From positions 21,646-85,645 of the forward strand of contig NZ_FMZQ01000018.1 in NCBI RefSeq assembly GCF_900102635.1: 64,000 nucleotides of DNA, read 5' to 3'. A program made the position numbers and the translations under genes. Source of the DNA: Ectopseudomonas chengduensis. Its GTDB lineage: Bacteria; Pseudomonadota; Gammaproteobacteria; Pseudomonadales; Pseudomonadaceae. Below the pieces are notes generated by a model. The model ran no database searches, was not told where the DNA came from, and saw only the letters and a list, made by a program, of their open reading frames with translations. Positions 9,450 to 18,827 of the stretch are shown piece by piece (position 1 is the first letter of the stretch; every line of letters begins with the position of its first letter).

Positions 9450-10124
9450 TCAAGCCAGCGGCCCGTTGAGTAGCGGCACGAAGCGCACCGCATCGAGCAC
9501 GTGACGGGAAAAACCACCCTCTTCACGCACGATCAGCAGCAGTTGCTGCACATCGCCACTGCCGACCGGAATGACCAGACGTCCGCCTGGAGCCAGTTGA
9601 TCGAGCAAGGCCTGCGGCACTTGCGCGGCGGCGGCGGTGACAATGATGCCGTTGTACGGACCGAGCGCGTTCCAACCTTCCCAGCCATCACCCCAGCGAA
9701 AGACCACGTTGCGCAGCTTGAGTTCGGCCAGACGCTCCTTGGCACGGTCCTGCAGCACCTGAATACGCTCGACCGAAAACACTCGCTCGACCAATTGCGC
9801 CAGCACGGCGGTCTGGTAACCAGAACCGGTACCGATTTCCAGCACCTTGTCCAGCGGGCCCGCCGCCAACAGCAGCTCGGTCATGCGCCCAACCATGTAT
9901 GGCTGGGAAATGGTCTGGTTATGGCCGATGGGCAGCGCGGTGTCTTCATAGGCGCGGTGCGCCAGGGCTTCGTCGACGAACAGATGACGCGGCGTACGGC
10001 GGATCACTTCCAGTACCCGCGCGTTGGACAGCCCTTCCTCATAGAGACGCTGGATCAATCGTTCGCGGGTGCGCTGCGAGGTCATGCCGATCCCGCTGCG
10101 CTGCATCTCGTCCTGTCCGCGCAT
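9450..10124 (-). CDS. pcm: Protein-L-isoaspartate O-methyltransferase
   Basis: This enzyme methylates abnormal L-isoaspartyl residues with S-adenosylmethionine, starting repair of aged proteins. The 224-residue product has PIGHNQTISQPYMVGRMTEL, the SAM-binding motif VLEIGTGSGYQTAVLA and the C-terminal GGRLVIPVGSG. The start codon overlaps the surE stop in an ATGA. Methionines at residues 1, 7 and 14 leave the exact start open. It belongs to the usual surE–pcm stress cluster upstream of nlpD–rpoS. Confidence 0.95.
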   Translation of the reverse strand: MRGQDEMQRSGIGMTSQRTRERLIQRLYEEGLSNARVLEVIRRTPRHLFVDEALAHRAYEDTALPIGHNQTISQPYMVGRMTELLLAAGPLDKVLEIGTGSGYQTAVLAQLVERVFSVERIQVLQDRAKERLAELKLRNVVFRWGDGWEGWNALGPYNGIIVTAAAAQVPQALLDQLAPGGRLVIPVGSGDVQQLLLIVREEGGFSRHVLDAVRFVPLLNGPLA

Positions 10125-10873
10125 CAGAAGATGCCCTCCAGCCAGCCATCCATAGTTTCGAGGGCCTCATTGAACGTGCGATCGAGCCGTAGCGGCGTGA
10201 TCGATACATAACCTTGCATCACGGCATGAAAATCGGTGCCCTGACTGCCATCCTCGACATCACCGGCGGCGGAAATCCAGTAACCTTCCTTGCCACGCGG
10301 GTTGACCACCTTGACCGGCGCCGCCGCACGCGCGCGATGACCGAGTCGGGTCAGCTGCACACCACGGATATGTTCCAGCGGCAGGTTCGGCACGTTGACG
10401 TTGAGTACGGTACGCGGTGGCAGTTCGAGTCGCTCGTGCGCCTCCACCAGTTTGCGGGCGAAGTAGGCCGCAGTCGGCAGATTGTCGGACAGGCGCGAAA
10501 GCAGCGAAAAGGCGAACGCCGGCTTGCTCAGGAAACGTCCCTCGAGCGCGGCGGCGACGGTACCGGAATAGAGTACGTCATCGCCCAGATTAGCGCCCAG
10601 GTTGATGCCGGAGACGACCATATCCGGCGTCTGCTCGAGCAGACCGTTGAGCCCCAGGTGCACGCAATCGGTCGGTGTGCCATTGAGGCTGATGTAGCCA
10701 TTGGCCAAAGCCATGGGATGCAGCGGACGATCGAGCGTCAGCGCACTGCTGGCACCGCTCCTGTCTTCGGCAGGGGCGATCACCACGCACTCGGCATAGT
10801 CGGCCAGCGCTTGGTGCAACGCAGCGATACCGGGCGCGTTCACCCCGTCGTCGTTGGAAATCAGAATTCGCAT
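10124..10873 (-). CDS. surE: 5'/3'-nucleotidase SurE
   Basis: The ATG at 10873 gives MRILISNDDGVNAPGIAALH, the conserved N-terminus with the metal-binding NDDG. The 249-residue protein also has the family motifs VVIAPAEDRSGASSALT and VSGINLGANLGDDVLYSGTVAAA. SurE is a stationary-phase survival phosphatase acting on nucleoside monophosphates and short polyphosphate. It overlaps the end of truD by 13 bases and pcm by 3, so the three are almost certainly co-transcribed. Confidence 0.97.
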   Translation of the reverse strand: MRILISNDDGVNAPGIAALHQALADYAECVVIAPAEDRSGASSALTLDRPLHPMALANGYISLNGTPTDCVHLGLNGLLEQTPDMVVSGINLGANLGDDVLYSGTVAAALEGRFLSKPAFAFSLLSRLSDNLPTAAYFARKLVEAHERLELPPRTVLNVNVPNLPLEHIRGVQLTRLGHRARAAAPVKVVNPRGKEGYWISAAGDVEDGSQGTDFHAVMQGYVSITPLRLDRTFNEALETMDGWLEGIF

Positions 10874-11919
10874 GGAGTATCCGTCTGCCCTGCTGGCACC
10901 AAATCGAGCAATTCGCGCACCACCACGGTGGCGAAACACCCGGCCGGCAGGACGAATGCAAGTTGCAGAATATCGGGTTCGGGATAATGCCATGACAGGC
11001 CGCCGATGGGGAGGCGCAGAATTCGCCGTTCGTGCGCCATGTCCGCCTTGATCAGCCATTGCACCAGTTGCGCAGCCTCATCGGCTACTTCCTGCTCCAG
11101 CTGTCGGGTCTCACCAGCGGTCGGCAAAGGCCCGTCGCCCCACAGCGGCCCGGTGGGATGCAGGTCAAGAATGGCCAGGCGCGGGTCAATGCACTCGGTC
11201 TCACCGGCCATGAAGAAGCTGCGGCTGGCAGTGAAGGCCAGCAAGTCACCGATCTGCGCCTGGTTCCAGGTACCAGCGGCCACGCGCTTGGCCAACACTT
11301 GATTGAACAGATAGCTGCGTGCCGAAGAGAGCAGTCGCGAGCGCAGGTTGCGCTGCACCGGCAACTCCAGGCGCGCGGCAAAATCGCGGGCCTGCTCGAC
11401 ATTGCCGCCATCGAAGCCAAAACGCTGCAAGCCGAAGTAATTGGGCACGCCTTGCGCGGCGATACGTTGTAGACGCTGCTCCAGCGCATCGCGATCCGCT
11501 TCGAGGGCAGTCAGGCGCAAGGTGAAACCATTGGCGGCATGGGCGCCACGCTGCAATTTGCGGTTGTGCCGCTGGCTGCGCTGGATGACCAGATCATCGC
11601 CCTGCGCAGCCGCCAGATCGGGATCGGCCTTGCCCGGCAGGTGCAGGCTGAACCACTGGCGGGTCAGCGCCTGACGATCCTTGAGTCCCGCGTAACTGAC
11701 CGCCTTGAGCGGCAGGCCGGCAGCGCGGGCGATACGCCGAGCGGCCTCCTCGGTATTCAGGCCGCGTTTTTCCACCCATAGCCAGAGGTGCTCACCCTGG
11801 CCAGTGAGCGGGATGTCGAGCACCTCGTCGACCTGGAAGTCCTCGGCCGTGGCCTTGAGCACCGCGCGCCCACAGGCCTCGCCGTGGGCGCGCGGCCCGA
11901 GCAGTTGCAGCTCGTTCAT
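10861..11919 (-). CDS. truD: tRNA pseudouridine(13) synthase TruD
   Basis: TruD makes pseudouridine 13 in tRNA-Glu. The 352-residue protein has the family N-terminus with AEDFQVDEVL, the catalytic-aspartate motif SYAGLKDRQALTRQWFSL (Asp near residue 80), HNRKLQRGAHAANGFTLRL, and PNYFGLQRFGFDGGNV. The start codon overlaps the ispF stop in an ATGA. Same-strand order ispF–truD–surE–pcm is standard for Pseudomonas. Confidence 0.96.
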   Translation of the reverse strand: MNELQLLGPRAHGEACGRAVLKATAEDFQVDEVLDIPLTGQGEHLWLWVEKRGLNTEEAARRIARAAGLPLKAVSYAGLKDRQALTRQWFSLHLPGKADPDLAAAQGDDLVIQRSQRHNRKLQRGAHAANGFTLRLTALEADRDALEQRLQRIAAQGVPNYFGLQRFGFDGGNVEQARDFAARLELPVQRNLRSRLLSSARSYLFNQVLAKRVAAGTWNQAQIGDLLAFTASRSFFMAGETECIDPRLAILDLHPTGPLWGDGPLPTAGETRQLEQEVADEAAQLVQWLIKADMAHERRILRLPIGGLSWHYPEPDILQLAFVLPAGCFATVVVRELLDLVPAGQTDTPCEF

Positions 11920-12389
11920 GCCTTGACCAGCAGGGCCACGGCGTGCACCGCGATACCTTCCTCACGCCCGGTGAAACCCAGCTTCTCGGTGGTGGTGGCC
12001 TTGACGTTGACCTGATCCAGCTCGATGCCCAGATCCTCGGCAATGCGCTCGCGCATGCTCTGAATGTGCGGAGCCATCTTCGGCGCCTGGGCGATGATAG
12101 TGGCGTCGACGTTACCCACCGCGTAGCCCTTGCCCCGCACCAGGCCCATCACATGGCGCAGCAGGGCGCGGCTGTCAGCGCCCTTGAGGGTCGGATCGGT
12201 ATCGGGGAAGTGCTTGCCGATATCGCCCAGCGCCACGGCGCCAAGCAGCGCATCACTCAGGGCGTGCAGCAGCACGTCACCGTCGGAGTGAGCGACAAGA
12301 CCGAATTTATGGGGAATCCGTACGCCGCCGAGGGTGATGAAATCGCCTTCGCCGAAGCGGTGTACGTCATAGCCATGACCGATACGCAT
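11916..12389 (-). CDS. ispF: 2-C-methyl-D-erythritol 2,4-cyclodiphosphate synthase
   Basis: IspF cyclises CDP-ME-2-phosphate in the MEP isoprenoid pathway. The ATG at 12389 gives MRIGHGYDVHRFGEGD, with the zinc ligands Asp and His of DVH; HSDGDVLLHALSDALLGA and the C-terminal TTTEKLGFTGREEGIAVHAV are also typical. Length 157 residues is normal. The partner ispD lies about 3.7 kb away, separated by the formaldehyde module. Confidence 0.97.
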   Translation of the reverse strand: MRIGHGYDVHRFGEGDFITLGGVRIPHKFGLVAHSDGDVLLHALSDALLGAVALGDIGKHFPDTDPTLKGADSRALLRHVMGLVRGKGYAVGNVDATIIAQAPKMAPHIQSMRERIAEDLGIELDQVNVKATTTEKLGFTGREEGIAVHAVALLVKA

Positions 12390-12439
12390 AAAGAACAACG
12401 CCCTGAAAAAGTCAGGGCGTGATTCTAACCGCATTGCCC

Positions 12440-12493
12440 CGTAGCCCGGATGAAATCCGGGGAGCGAATTTCTCGGATTTCATCCGGGCTACG
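12440..12493 (+). repeat. Palindromic repeat, GTAGCCCGGAT family
   Basis: GTAGCCCGGATGAAATCCGG and, in inverted form, GGATTTCATCCGGGCTAC flank a short loop between fghA and ispF. Related copies lie at 47171-47231 and 55883-55957. REP-like element; function unknown, possibly an mRNA-end hairpin. Confidence 0.85.
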
Positions 12494-12494
12494 A

Positions 12495-13337
12495 CTACCG
12501 CAAAGCGGCAGCGTGATGACGCAGGTGATCGTCGATGAAGCTGGCGATGAAGTAGTAGCTGTGGTCATAGCCCGGCTGCATGCGCAGCGTCAGCGGATGA
12601 GCGGCCGTCTTGGCAGCAGCCTGCAACGCCTGCGGCTTGAGCTGGCCTTCGAGAAAATCGTCACGATCGCCCTGATCGACCAGGATCGGCAGTTTCTCGC
12701 TGGCTTCGGCGATCAGCACGCTGGCATCCCACTCACGCCAACGCGAACGCTCCTCGCCCAGGTACAGGGAAAAGGCCTTCTCGCCCCACGGGCAGTTCAT
12801 CGGATTGCTGATCGGTGAGAACGCCGATACCGACTGATAACGCCCCGGATTCTTCAGCGCACAGATCAACGCACCGTGACCGCCCATGGAATGGCCGGCG
12901 ATGCCGCGCTTGTCCGAGACGGGGAAGTTGGCCTCGATCAGCGCTGGCAACTCCTGCACCACGTAGTCGTACATGCGGTAGTGCCGCGCGAAGGGCTCCT
13001 GGGTGGCATTGACATAGAAGCCTGCACCCAGACCGAAGTCATAGGCGCCGTTGGCGTCATCGGCCACGCCCTCGCCACGCGGGCTGGTGTCCGGCGCGAT
13101 GATGATCAACCCCAGTTCGGCTGCCATGCGCTGAGCGCCAGCCTTCTGCATGAAGTTCTCGTCGGTGCAGGTCAACCCGCTCAGCCAGTACAGCACCGGC
13201 AGCTTGGCACCCTGCTCGGCCTGAGGCGGCAGATAGACGGCGAACACCATGTCGCAGTTGAGGCTGCTGGAGCGATGGCGGTAGCGCTTGTGCCAGCCGC
13301 CGAAACTCTTGTTGCTGGAAACGATTTCGAGGGTCAT
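12495..13337 (-). CDS. fghA: S-formylglutathione hydrolase
   Basis: The enzyme hydrolyses S-formylglutathione to formate and glutathione, the second step of glutathione-dependent formaldehyde removal. The 280-residue esterase-D family protein has the nucleophile elbow GHSMGGHGAL, the acid region LVDQGDRDDFL and the catalytic-His region YDHSYYF. AAGGAG lies 5 bases before the ATG at 13337; an in-frame GTG two codons upstream abuts the ribosome-binding site and is unlikely. It lies downstream of adhC on the same strand and probably acts with it. Confidence 0.95.
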   Translation of the reverse strand: MTLEIVSSNKSFGGWHKRYRHRSSSLNCDMVFAVYLPPQAEQGAKLPVLYWLSGLTCTDENFMQKAGAQRMAAELGLIIIAPDTSPRGEGVADDANGAYDFGLGAGFYVNATQEPFARHYRMYDYVVQELPALIEANFPVSDKRGIAGHSMGGHGALICALKNPGRYQSVSAFSPISNPMNCPWGEKAFSLYLGEERSRWREWDASVLIAEASEKLPILVDQGDRDDFLEGQLKPQALQAAAKTAAHPLTLRMQPGYDHSYYFIASFIDDHLRHHAAALR

Positions 13338-13347
13338 GACCACTCCT

Positions 13348-13412
13348 TAGGGTGCGCCATGCGCACCAAGAGTTAGCGGTGCGTGCAGCCCAGGCGGCCC
13401 GCGCACCCTACG
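13348..13412 (+). repeat. Palindromic repeat, TAGGGTGCGC family
   Basis: TAGGGTGCGCCATGCGCACC and the inverted GCGCACCCTACG bracket a variable centre between adhC and fghA. Other copies are at 43081-43136, 48782-48842 and 57749-57805. The left edge runs into the ribosome-binding site of fghA. Confidence 0.8.
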
Positions 13413-13449
13413 AAAGAATCCGCACGACCATCAGCCGTGCGGCGCGCCA

Positions 13450-14562
13450 TCAAAAATGGATGACGGTACGGATGCTCTTGCCCTCGTGCATCAGCTCGAA
13501 CGCTTCGTTGATCTCGTCCAGCCCCATGTTGTGGGTGATGAAGGTGTCCAGCGGAATCTCGCCGCTCTGCGCCTTCTCGACATAGCTCGGCAGCTCGGTA
13601 CGACCCTTGACGCCACCGAAGGCACTGCCGCGCCAGACGCGGCCGGTCACCAGTTGGAATGGGCGGGTGCTGATCTCGGCACCGGCCGGCGCAACGCCAA
13701 TGATGGTCGACTCGCCCCAGCCCTTGTGGCAGCACTCCAGCGCGGCGCGCATCAGTTGCACGTTGCCGATGCACTCGAAGCTGTAGTCGACGCCACCGTC
13801 GGTCATCTCGACGATGACTTCCTGGATCGGCTTGCTGTGATCCTTCGGATTGACGAAGTCGGTGATGCCCAGCTCACGTGCCACGGCTTCCTTGGCCGGA
13901 TTGATATCGATGCCGATGATGCGCGAAGCCTTGGCCATCTTGGCGCCGATGATCGCCGCCAGTCCGATACCGCCCAGGCCGAAGATGGCCACAGTGGAGC
14001 CCTCGGTGACCTTGGCGGTGTTGAGCACGGCACCAATACCGGTGGTCACGCCACAACCGAGCAGGCAGACCTTCTCCAGCGGCGCCTCCTTGGGGATCTT
14101 GGCCAGGGAGACTTCCGGCAGCACGGTGTACTCGGAGAAGGTCGAGCAGCCCATGTAGTGATAGATCGGCTCGCCGTTGTAGGAGAAGCGGCTGGTACCG
14201 TCAGGCATCAGACCCTTGCCCTGGGTGGCGCGCACCGAGCTGCACAGGTTGGTCTTGTTGGATTTGCAGAATTTGCACTCGCCGCACTCGGCGGTGTACA
14301 GCGGGATCACGTGGTCGCCGACCGTCAGCGAGGTGACCCCCTCGCCCACCGCCTCGACGATGCCACCACCTTCGTGACCGAGAATGCAGGGGAACACGCC
14401 CTCGCTGTCCTGGCCGGACAGGGTGTAGGCGTCGGTGTGGCAGACGCCGGTCGCGACGATACGCACCAGCACCTCGCCGGCCTTGGGCGGCGCCACATCG
14501 ACTTCGACGATTTTCAGGGGTTCATTCGGGGCGAAGGCGACGGCGGCACGAGACTTGATCAT
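13450..14562 (-). CDS. adhC: S-(hydroxymethyl)glutathione dehydrogenase (class III alcohol dehydrogenase)
   Basis: Also called frmA. It oxidises S-hydroxymethylglutathione with NAD to S-formylglutathione, which FghA then hydrolyses. The 370-residue zinc enzyme has the catalytic-zinc Cys in ATGVCHTDAYTLSG, GHEGGGIVEAVGEGV, the four structural-zinc cysteines in CGECKFCKSNKTNLC and the Rossmann motif GLGGIGLAAI. The gene is divergent from a LysR-type regulator, the likely controller of the pair. Confidence 0.96.
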   Translation of the reverse strand: MIKSRAAVAFAPNEPLKIVEVDVAPPKAGEVLVRIVATGVCHTDAYTLSGQDSEGVFPCILGHEGGGIVEAVGEGVTSLTVGDHVIPLYTAECGECKFCKSNKTNLCSSVRATQGKGLMPDGTSRFSYNGEPIYHYMGCSTFSEYTVLPEVSLAKIPKEAPLEKVCLLGCGVTTGIGAVLNTAKVTEGSTVAIFGLGGIGLAAIIGAKMAKASRIIGIDINPAKEAVARELGITDFVNPKDHSKPIQEVIVEMTDGGVDYSFECIGNVQLMRAALECCHKGWGESTIIGVAPAGAEISTRPFQLVTGRVWRGSAFGGVKGRTELPSYVEKAQSGEIPLDTFITHNMGLDEINEAFELMHEGKSIRTVIHF

Positions 14563-14680
14563 GACAGTTCTCTCAGGGGAGCGTGGACAGTGGTCGGCAG
14601 TCTAGTTCATGTCCAATACGAGATAATCAGCAGAAGAGCAAAACATTATTGCTGTACAGGGATAATATTGGGTCTCCTTA

Positions 14681-14705
14681 CATTGCCCGCAAGCGGGCTC
14701 CTACA
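14681..14705 (+). repeat. Partial palindromic repeat upstream of the LysR gene
   Basis: CATTGCCCGCAAGCGGGCTC followed by CTACA resembles one arm of the GTAGGAGC repeat family. It lies in the adhC/LysR divergent promoter region, 44 bases before the regulator's start codon. Confidence 0.6.
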
Positions 14706-14748
14706 GGGGCAGCCGGATGCAATCGGCAGCACAGGAGAAGAAGCATCG

Positions 14749-15645
14749 ATGAATCGCTGGGAAGGACTCGACGAATTCGTTGCCGTCGCCGAATGCGGGC
14801 AATTCAGTGCCGCCGCCGAGCGCCTGGGATTGTCCACCTCGCAGGTCAGCCGCCAGGTCGCACGCCTGGAAGAGCGCCTGCAGAGCCGCCTGTTCTACCG
14901 CAGCACCAGACGGGTCGCGCTGACCGAGGCCGGCCAGTTGTTTCTACAACACTGCCAGCGCCTGCAGGATGCCCGCGAAGAAGCGCTGCGAGCAGTCGGT
15001 GATCTCGGCGCTGAACCCAAGGGGCTGTTGCGCATGACCTGTGCGGTGGCTTACGGCGAGCGCTTCATCGTACCGCTGGTCAACGACTTCATGGCGCGGC
15101 ATCCGCAATTGCGCGTGGAGATCGAACTGTCCAACCGTCAGCTCGACATGCTGCACGAAGGCCTGGACCTGGCCATCCGCCTGGGGCGCCTGCAGGACTC
15201 GCGTCTGATGGCCGCACGCCTGGCACCTCGCGAAATGTACCTGTGCGCAGCCCCCGACTATCTGCAGCGCTACGGGCGTCCGCACTCGTTATCCGAGCTA
15301 GCCCGACACAACTGCCTGGTAGGTAGCAGCGACCACTGGAGCTTTGCCCAGAACGGCCGTGAAACCCAGGTGCGCATACAGGGTAACTGGCGTTGCAATA
15401 GCGGCCAGGCCGTGCTCGACGCAGCGCTGCGCGGTTTTGGGCTGTGTCAGTTGCCGGACTATTACGTATTGGAACACCTGCGCAGCGGCCGGCTGATCTC
15501 CCTGCTGGAGCAGCACCGCCCACCCAACACAGCCGTCTGGGCACTCTATCCGCAGCAGCGACATCTCTCGCCCAAGGTACGTCAGTTGATCGACTCGCTG
15601 CGCCAGGGACTTGGCCAACGCGCCGAATACCTCGATCACTCCTGA
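14749..15645 (+). CDS. gfnR: LysR-type regulator of the formaldehyde module
   Basis: The ATG at 14749, preceded by ACAGGAGAAG, gives a 298-residue LysR protein. The winged helix-turn-helix is at residues 1-60 (MNRWEGLDEFVAVAECGQFS, RLGLSTSQVSRQVARLEERL), followed by the substrate-binding domain with PLVNDFMARHPQLRVEIEL and GLDLAIRLGRLQDS. Position and divergence from adhC–fghA match P. aeruginosa GfnR, which activates formaldehyde detoxification; the name rests on that synteny. The frame stays open far upstream opposite adhC, but that extension is not real. Confidence 0.88.
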   Translation: MNRWEGLDEFVAVAECGQFSAAAERLGLSTSQVSRQVARLEERLQSRLFYRSTRRVALTEAGQLFLQHCQRLQDAREEALRAVGDLGAEPKGLLRMTCAVAYGERFIVPLVNDFMARHPQLRVEIELSNRQLDMLHEGLDLAIRLGRLQDSRLMAARLAPREMYLCAAPDYLQRYGRPHSLSELARHNCLVGSSDHWSFAQNGRETQVRIQGNWRCNSGQAVLDAALRGFGLCQLPDYYVLEHLRSGRLISLLEQHRPPNTAVWALYPQQRHLSPKVRQLIDSLRQGLGQRAEYLDHS

Positions 15646-15788
15646 GGTTCTGCAACAACCTTGTCACCCAGCTGAACGGTCATGGAATGTCACAAGCCGG
15701 GGCGAAACTTGAGCGAGACGACCGCGTCACAACCCATGCACCCCGCCCAAACGGGGCCTCACGAACTCAGCTACATGAGGACATGGTT

Positions 15789-16112
15789 ATGCAGGTTCTG
15801 GTCAACAGTGGTAAGCACGTCACCTCCTCGATGGACTTCAAGGACGACATTCGCAGTCGCATCCGGGACAAGCTCCAGCGCTACGAGGACCACCTCACCC
15901 GGATCGAAATTCATCTCTCCGACGAGAACGCGCTCAAGAGTGGCCCACAGGACAAGCGCTGCAAGGTCGAGGCACGAATGAAAGGACGCGATCCACTGAC
16001 GGTCTCCCACGATGCCAGCGAACTGCAGCAGGCGATCGACGGCGCCATGAACAAGCTGACCAACGCGCTGGATCGCAACCTGGGCAAAGATGCCAAGCGC
16101 TGGACACACTGA
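15789..16112 (+). CDS. HPF/RaiA-like ribosome-associated protein (S30AE domain)
   Basis: The 107-residue protein MQVLVNSGKHVTSSMDFKDD is a lone S30AE domain: beta-alpha-beta with IRDKLQRYEDHLTRIEIHLS and VSHDASELQQAIDGAMNKLT. Short members of this family bind the 30S decoding region and promote ribosome hibernation. TGAGGA lies 7 bases before this ATG; an ATG two codons earlier is too close to it. It differs from the rpoN-linked hpf usually found elsewhere in Pseudomonas. It is convergent with ispD. Confidence 0.8.
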   Translation: MQVLVNSGKHVTSSMDFKDDIRSRIRDKLQRYEDHLTRIEIHLSDENALKSGPQDKRCKVEARMKGRDPLTVSHDASELQQAIDGAMNKLTNALDRNLGKDAKRWTH

Positions 16113-16127
16113 TGCGACAGTTCTAGT

Positions 16128-16826
16128 TCAACGGCCTTGCGACCATACGGACTGTAGATAATGCAAATCTTCCGGGCGGGTAACCTTGAGGTTGTCCGCC
16201 CGGCCTTCGATGAGCCGGGGCGACTGCCCTGCCCACTCCATGGCCGAGGCTTCATCGGTCACTGCCACACCTTCTTCCAGCGCTTGCGCCAGTGACTCGC
16301 GTAACGCCCCCAGGCGGAACATCTGCGGTGTGTAGGCCTGCCAGATCACGCTACGATCCACGGTCTCCAACACTCGACCATCGCTGCCGACACGCTTGAG
16401 CGTATCGCGCACCGGCACCGCCAGCAGGCCGCCGACCGGATCATCGGTCAGACTGTCTAGTAGGCGATCCAGGTCCGCAGGGGTGAGATTGGGACGCGCG
16501 GCGTCGTGCACCAGCACCCAATCATCGCTATCGGCACCACCGGCCAGTAACGAGTCCAGCCCGGCCAGCACCGAGTCGGCGCGCTCACGCCCGCCAGGCG
16601 CACGGCGGATGCGCAGATCACGCGCCAGTGGCAACTGCGGCCAGAACGGGTCATCCACGGCAACGCATACCACCGCGCCCAACAGGCCGGGATGATCGAG
16701 AAAACAATGCAGGGTATGTTCGAGAATGCAGCGGCCGGCGATCTGCAGGTACTGCTTGGGGCGGTCGGCGGCCATCCGCGCGCCGACGCCAGCGGCCGGG
16801 ATCACCAGCCAGAATTTCGTGGTCAT
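16128..16826 (-). CDS. ispD: 2-C-methyl-D-erythritol 4-phosphate cytidylyltransferase
   Basis: IspD couples MEP with CTP in the MEP isoprenoid pathway. The 232-residue product has the nucleotide-binding PAAGVGARMAADRPKQYLQI, DWVLVHDAARPNLTPADLD and QAYTPQMFRLGALRESL. Its start overlaps the ftsB stop as ATGA, the usual ftsB–ispD coupling. Confidence 0.96.
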   Translation of the reverse strand: MTTKFWLVIPAAGVGARMAADRPKQYLQIAGRCILEHTLHCFLDHPGLLGAVVCVAVDDPFWPQLPLARDLRIRRAPGGRERADSVLAGLDSLLAGGADSDDWVLVHDAARPNLTPADLDRLLDSLTDDPVGGLLAVPVRDTLKRVGSDGRVLETVDRSVIWQAYTPQMFRLGALRESLAQALEEGVAVTDEASAMEWAGQSPRLIEGRADNLKVTRPEDLHYLQSVWSQGR

Positions 16827-17101
16827 TCGGTCAGCAGATAGAGGGTTTCACCCTCTTTGAGCATGCCCAACTCGTGACGCGCGCGCTCTTCCACGGTTTC
16901 CATACCGCGCTTGAGCTCCATCACCTCGGCCTCGAGAATACGATTGCGCTCCAGCAACCGCTCGTTCTCGCCCTCCTGTTCGGCGATCTGCTGTTGCAGA
17001 CGGCTGGCAGCAGCCAGGCTGCCGTCGCCAATCCACAGTCGATACTGCAGACCGACCAGCAACAGGATCAGCACGATAAACAGCCAATACGGACTACGCA
17101 T
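16823..17101 (-). CDS. ftsB: Cell division protein FtsB
   Basis: The ATG at 17101 gives a 92-residue bitopic protein: a short cytoplasmic start, one membrane segment (YWLFIVLILLLVGLQYRLWI) and a periplasmic coiled coil (LQQQIAEQEGENERLLERNR), ending in the conserved RARHELGMLKEGETLYLLTE. FtsB joins FtsL and FtsQ in the divisome. The frame is open upstream to 17248, but that part has no family character. Confidence 0.95.
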   Translation of the reverse strand: MRSPYWLFIVLILLLVGLQYRLWIGDGSLAAASRLQQQIAEQEGENERLLERNRILEAEVMELKRGMETVEERARHELGMLKEGETLYLLTE

Positions 17102-17268
17102 GGAGCGGCTCGCAGATTGAGTCATCGGCATGGTAGGGGCTGCGTTCATGCTTGAAAAGAAGCCGTCTGATGAGTGACATGGGGTTTCGGTACCTGCATC
17201 CGTGCATTGGTTCCCTGGGATCGACGAAGCGTCCACGAAAAAGGCCATGCCCGCAATGACGCAGCCTT

Positions 17269-17318
17269 TGTAGGAGCGGCTTCAGCCGCGAAAATTCGCG
17301 GATAAATCCGCTCCTACA
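17269..17318 (+). repeat. Palindromic repeat, GTAGGAGCGGC family
   Basis: TGTAGGAGCGGCTTCAGCCG and the inverted CCGCTCCTACA form an imperfect palindrome between eno and ftsB. Relatives lie at 50081-50144, 55789-55853 and 57829-57877, with a variant at 47102-47161. The other parts of 17102-17390 hold only the eno terminator. Confidence 0.85.
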
Positions 17319-17348
17319 GCATGCAGCACCAACGCTGGGATAACCACG

Positions 17349-17378
17349 AAAAAGGGCGACTTGCGTCGCCCTTTTCAG
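17349..17378 (-). terminator. Rho-independent terminator of eno
   Basis: The hairpin AAAAGGGCGAC / GTCGCCCTTTTT on the minus strand starts 13 bases after the eno stop codon. Confidence 0.85.
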
Positions 17379-17390
17379 TCTACACGACGG

Positions 17391-18680
<1,290 letters not shown>

Positions 18681-18827
18681 TCTTGATAACGCTCCAAAGG
18701 TTGACGATAAGACGGCAGCAGCAGGCTGCACTGGGCCGTCGCTGCCGGAGGGCAGATCGACGGCTCACTCTGACTCACGGGTCAGGGGGATTTTTCTCGG
18801 GCGGCACTTTACCGGATTACGACCGGC

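Noticed and set aside
12399..12420. Hairpin CGCCCTGA / TCAGGGCG before ispF as a terminator
   Set aside because: No T run in either direction; it lies in the short leader before ispF, so its role cannot be stated.
13456..14748. Long N-terminal extension of the LysR gene opposite adhC
   Set aside because: The LysR fold begins at 14749 with a good ribosome-binding site; the upstream part is antisense to adhC.
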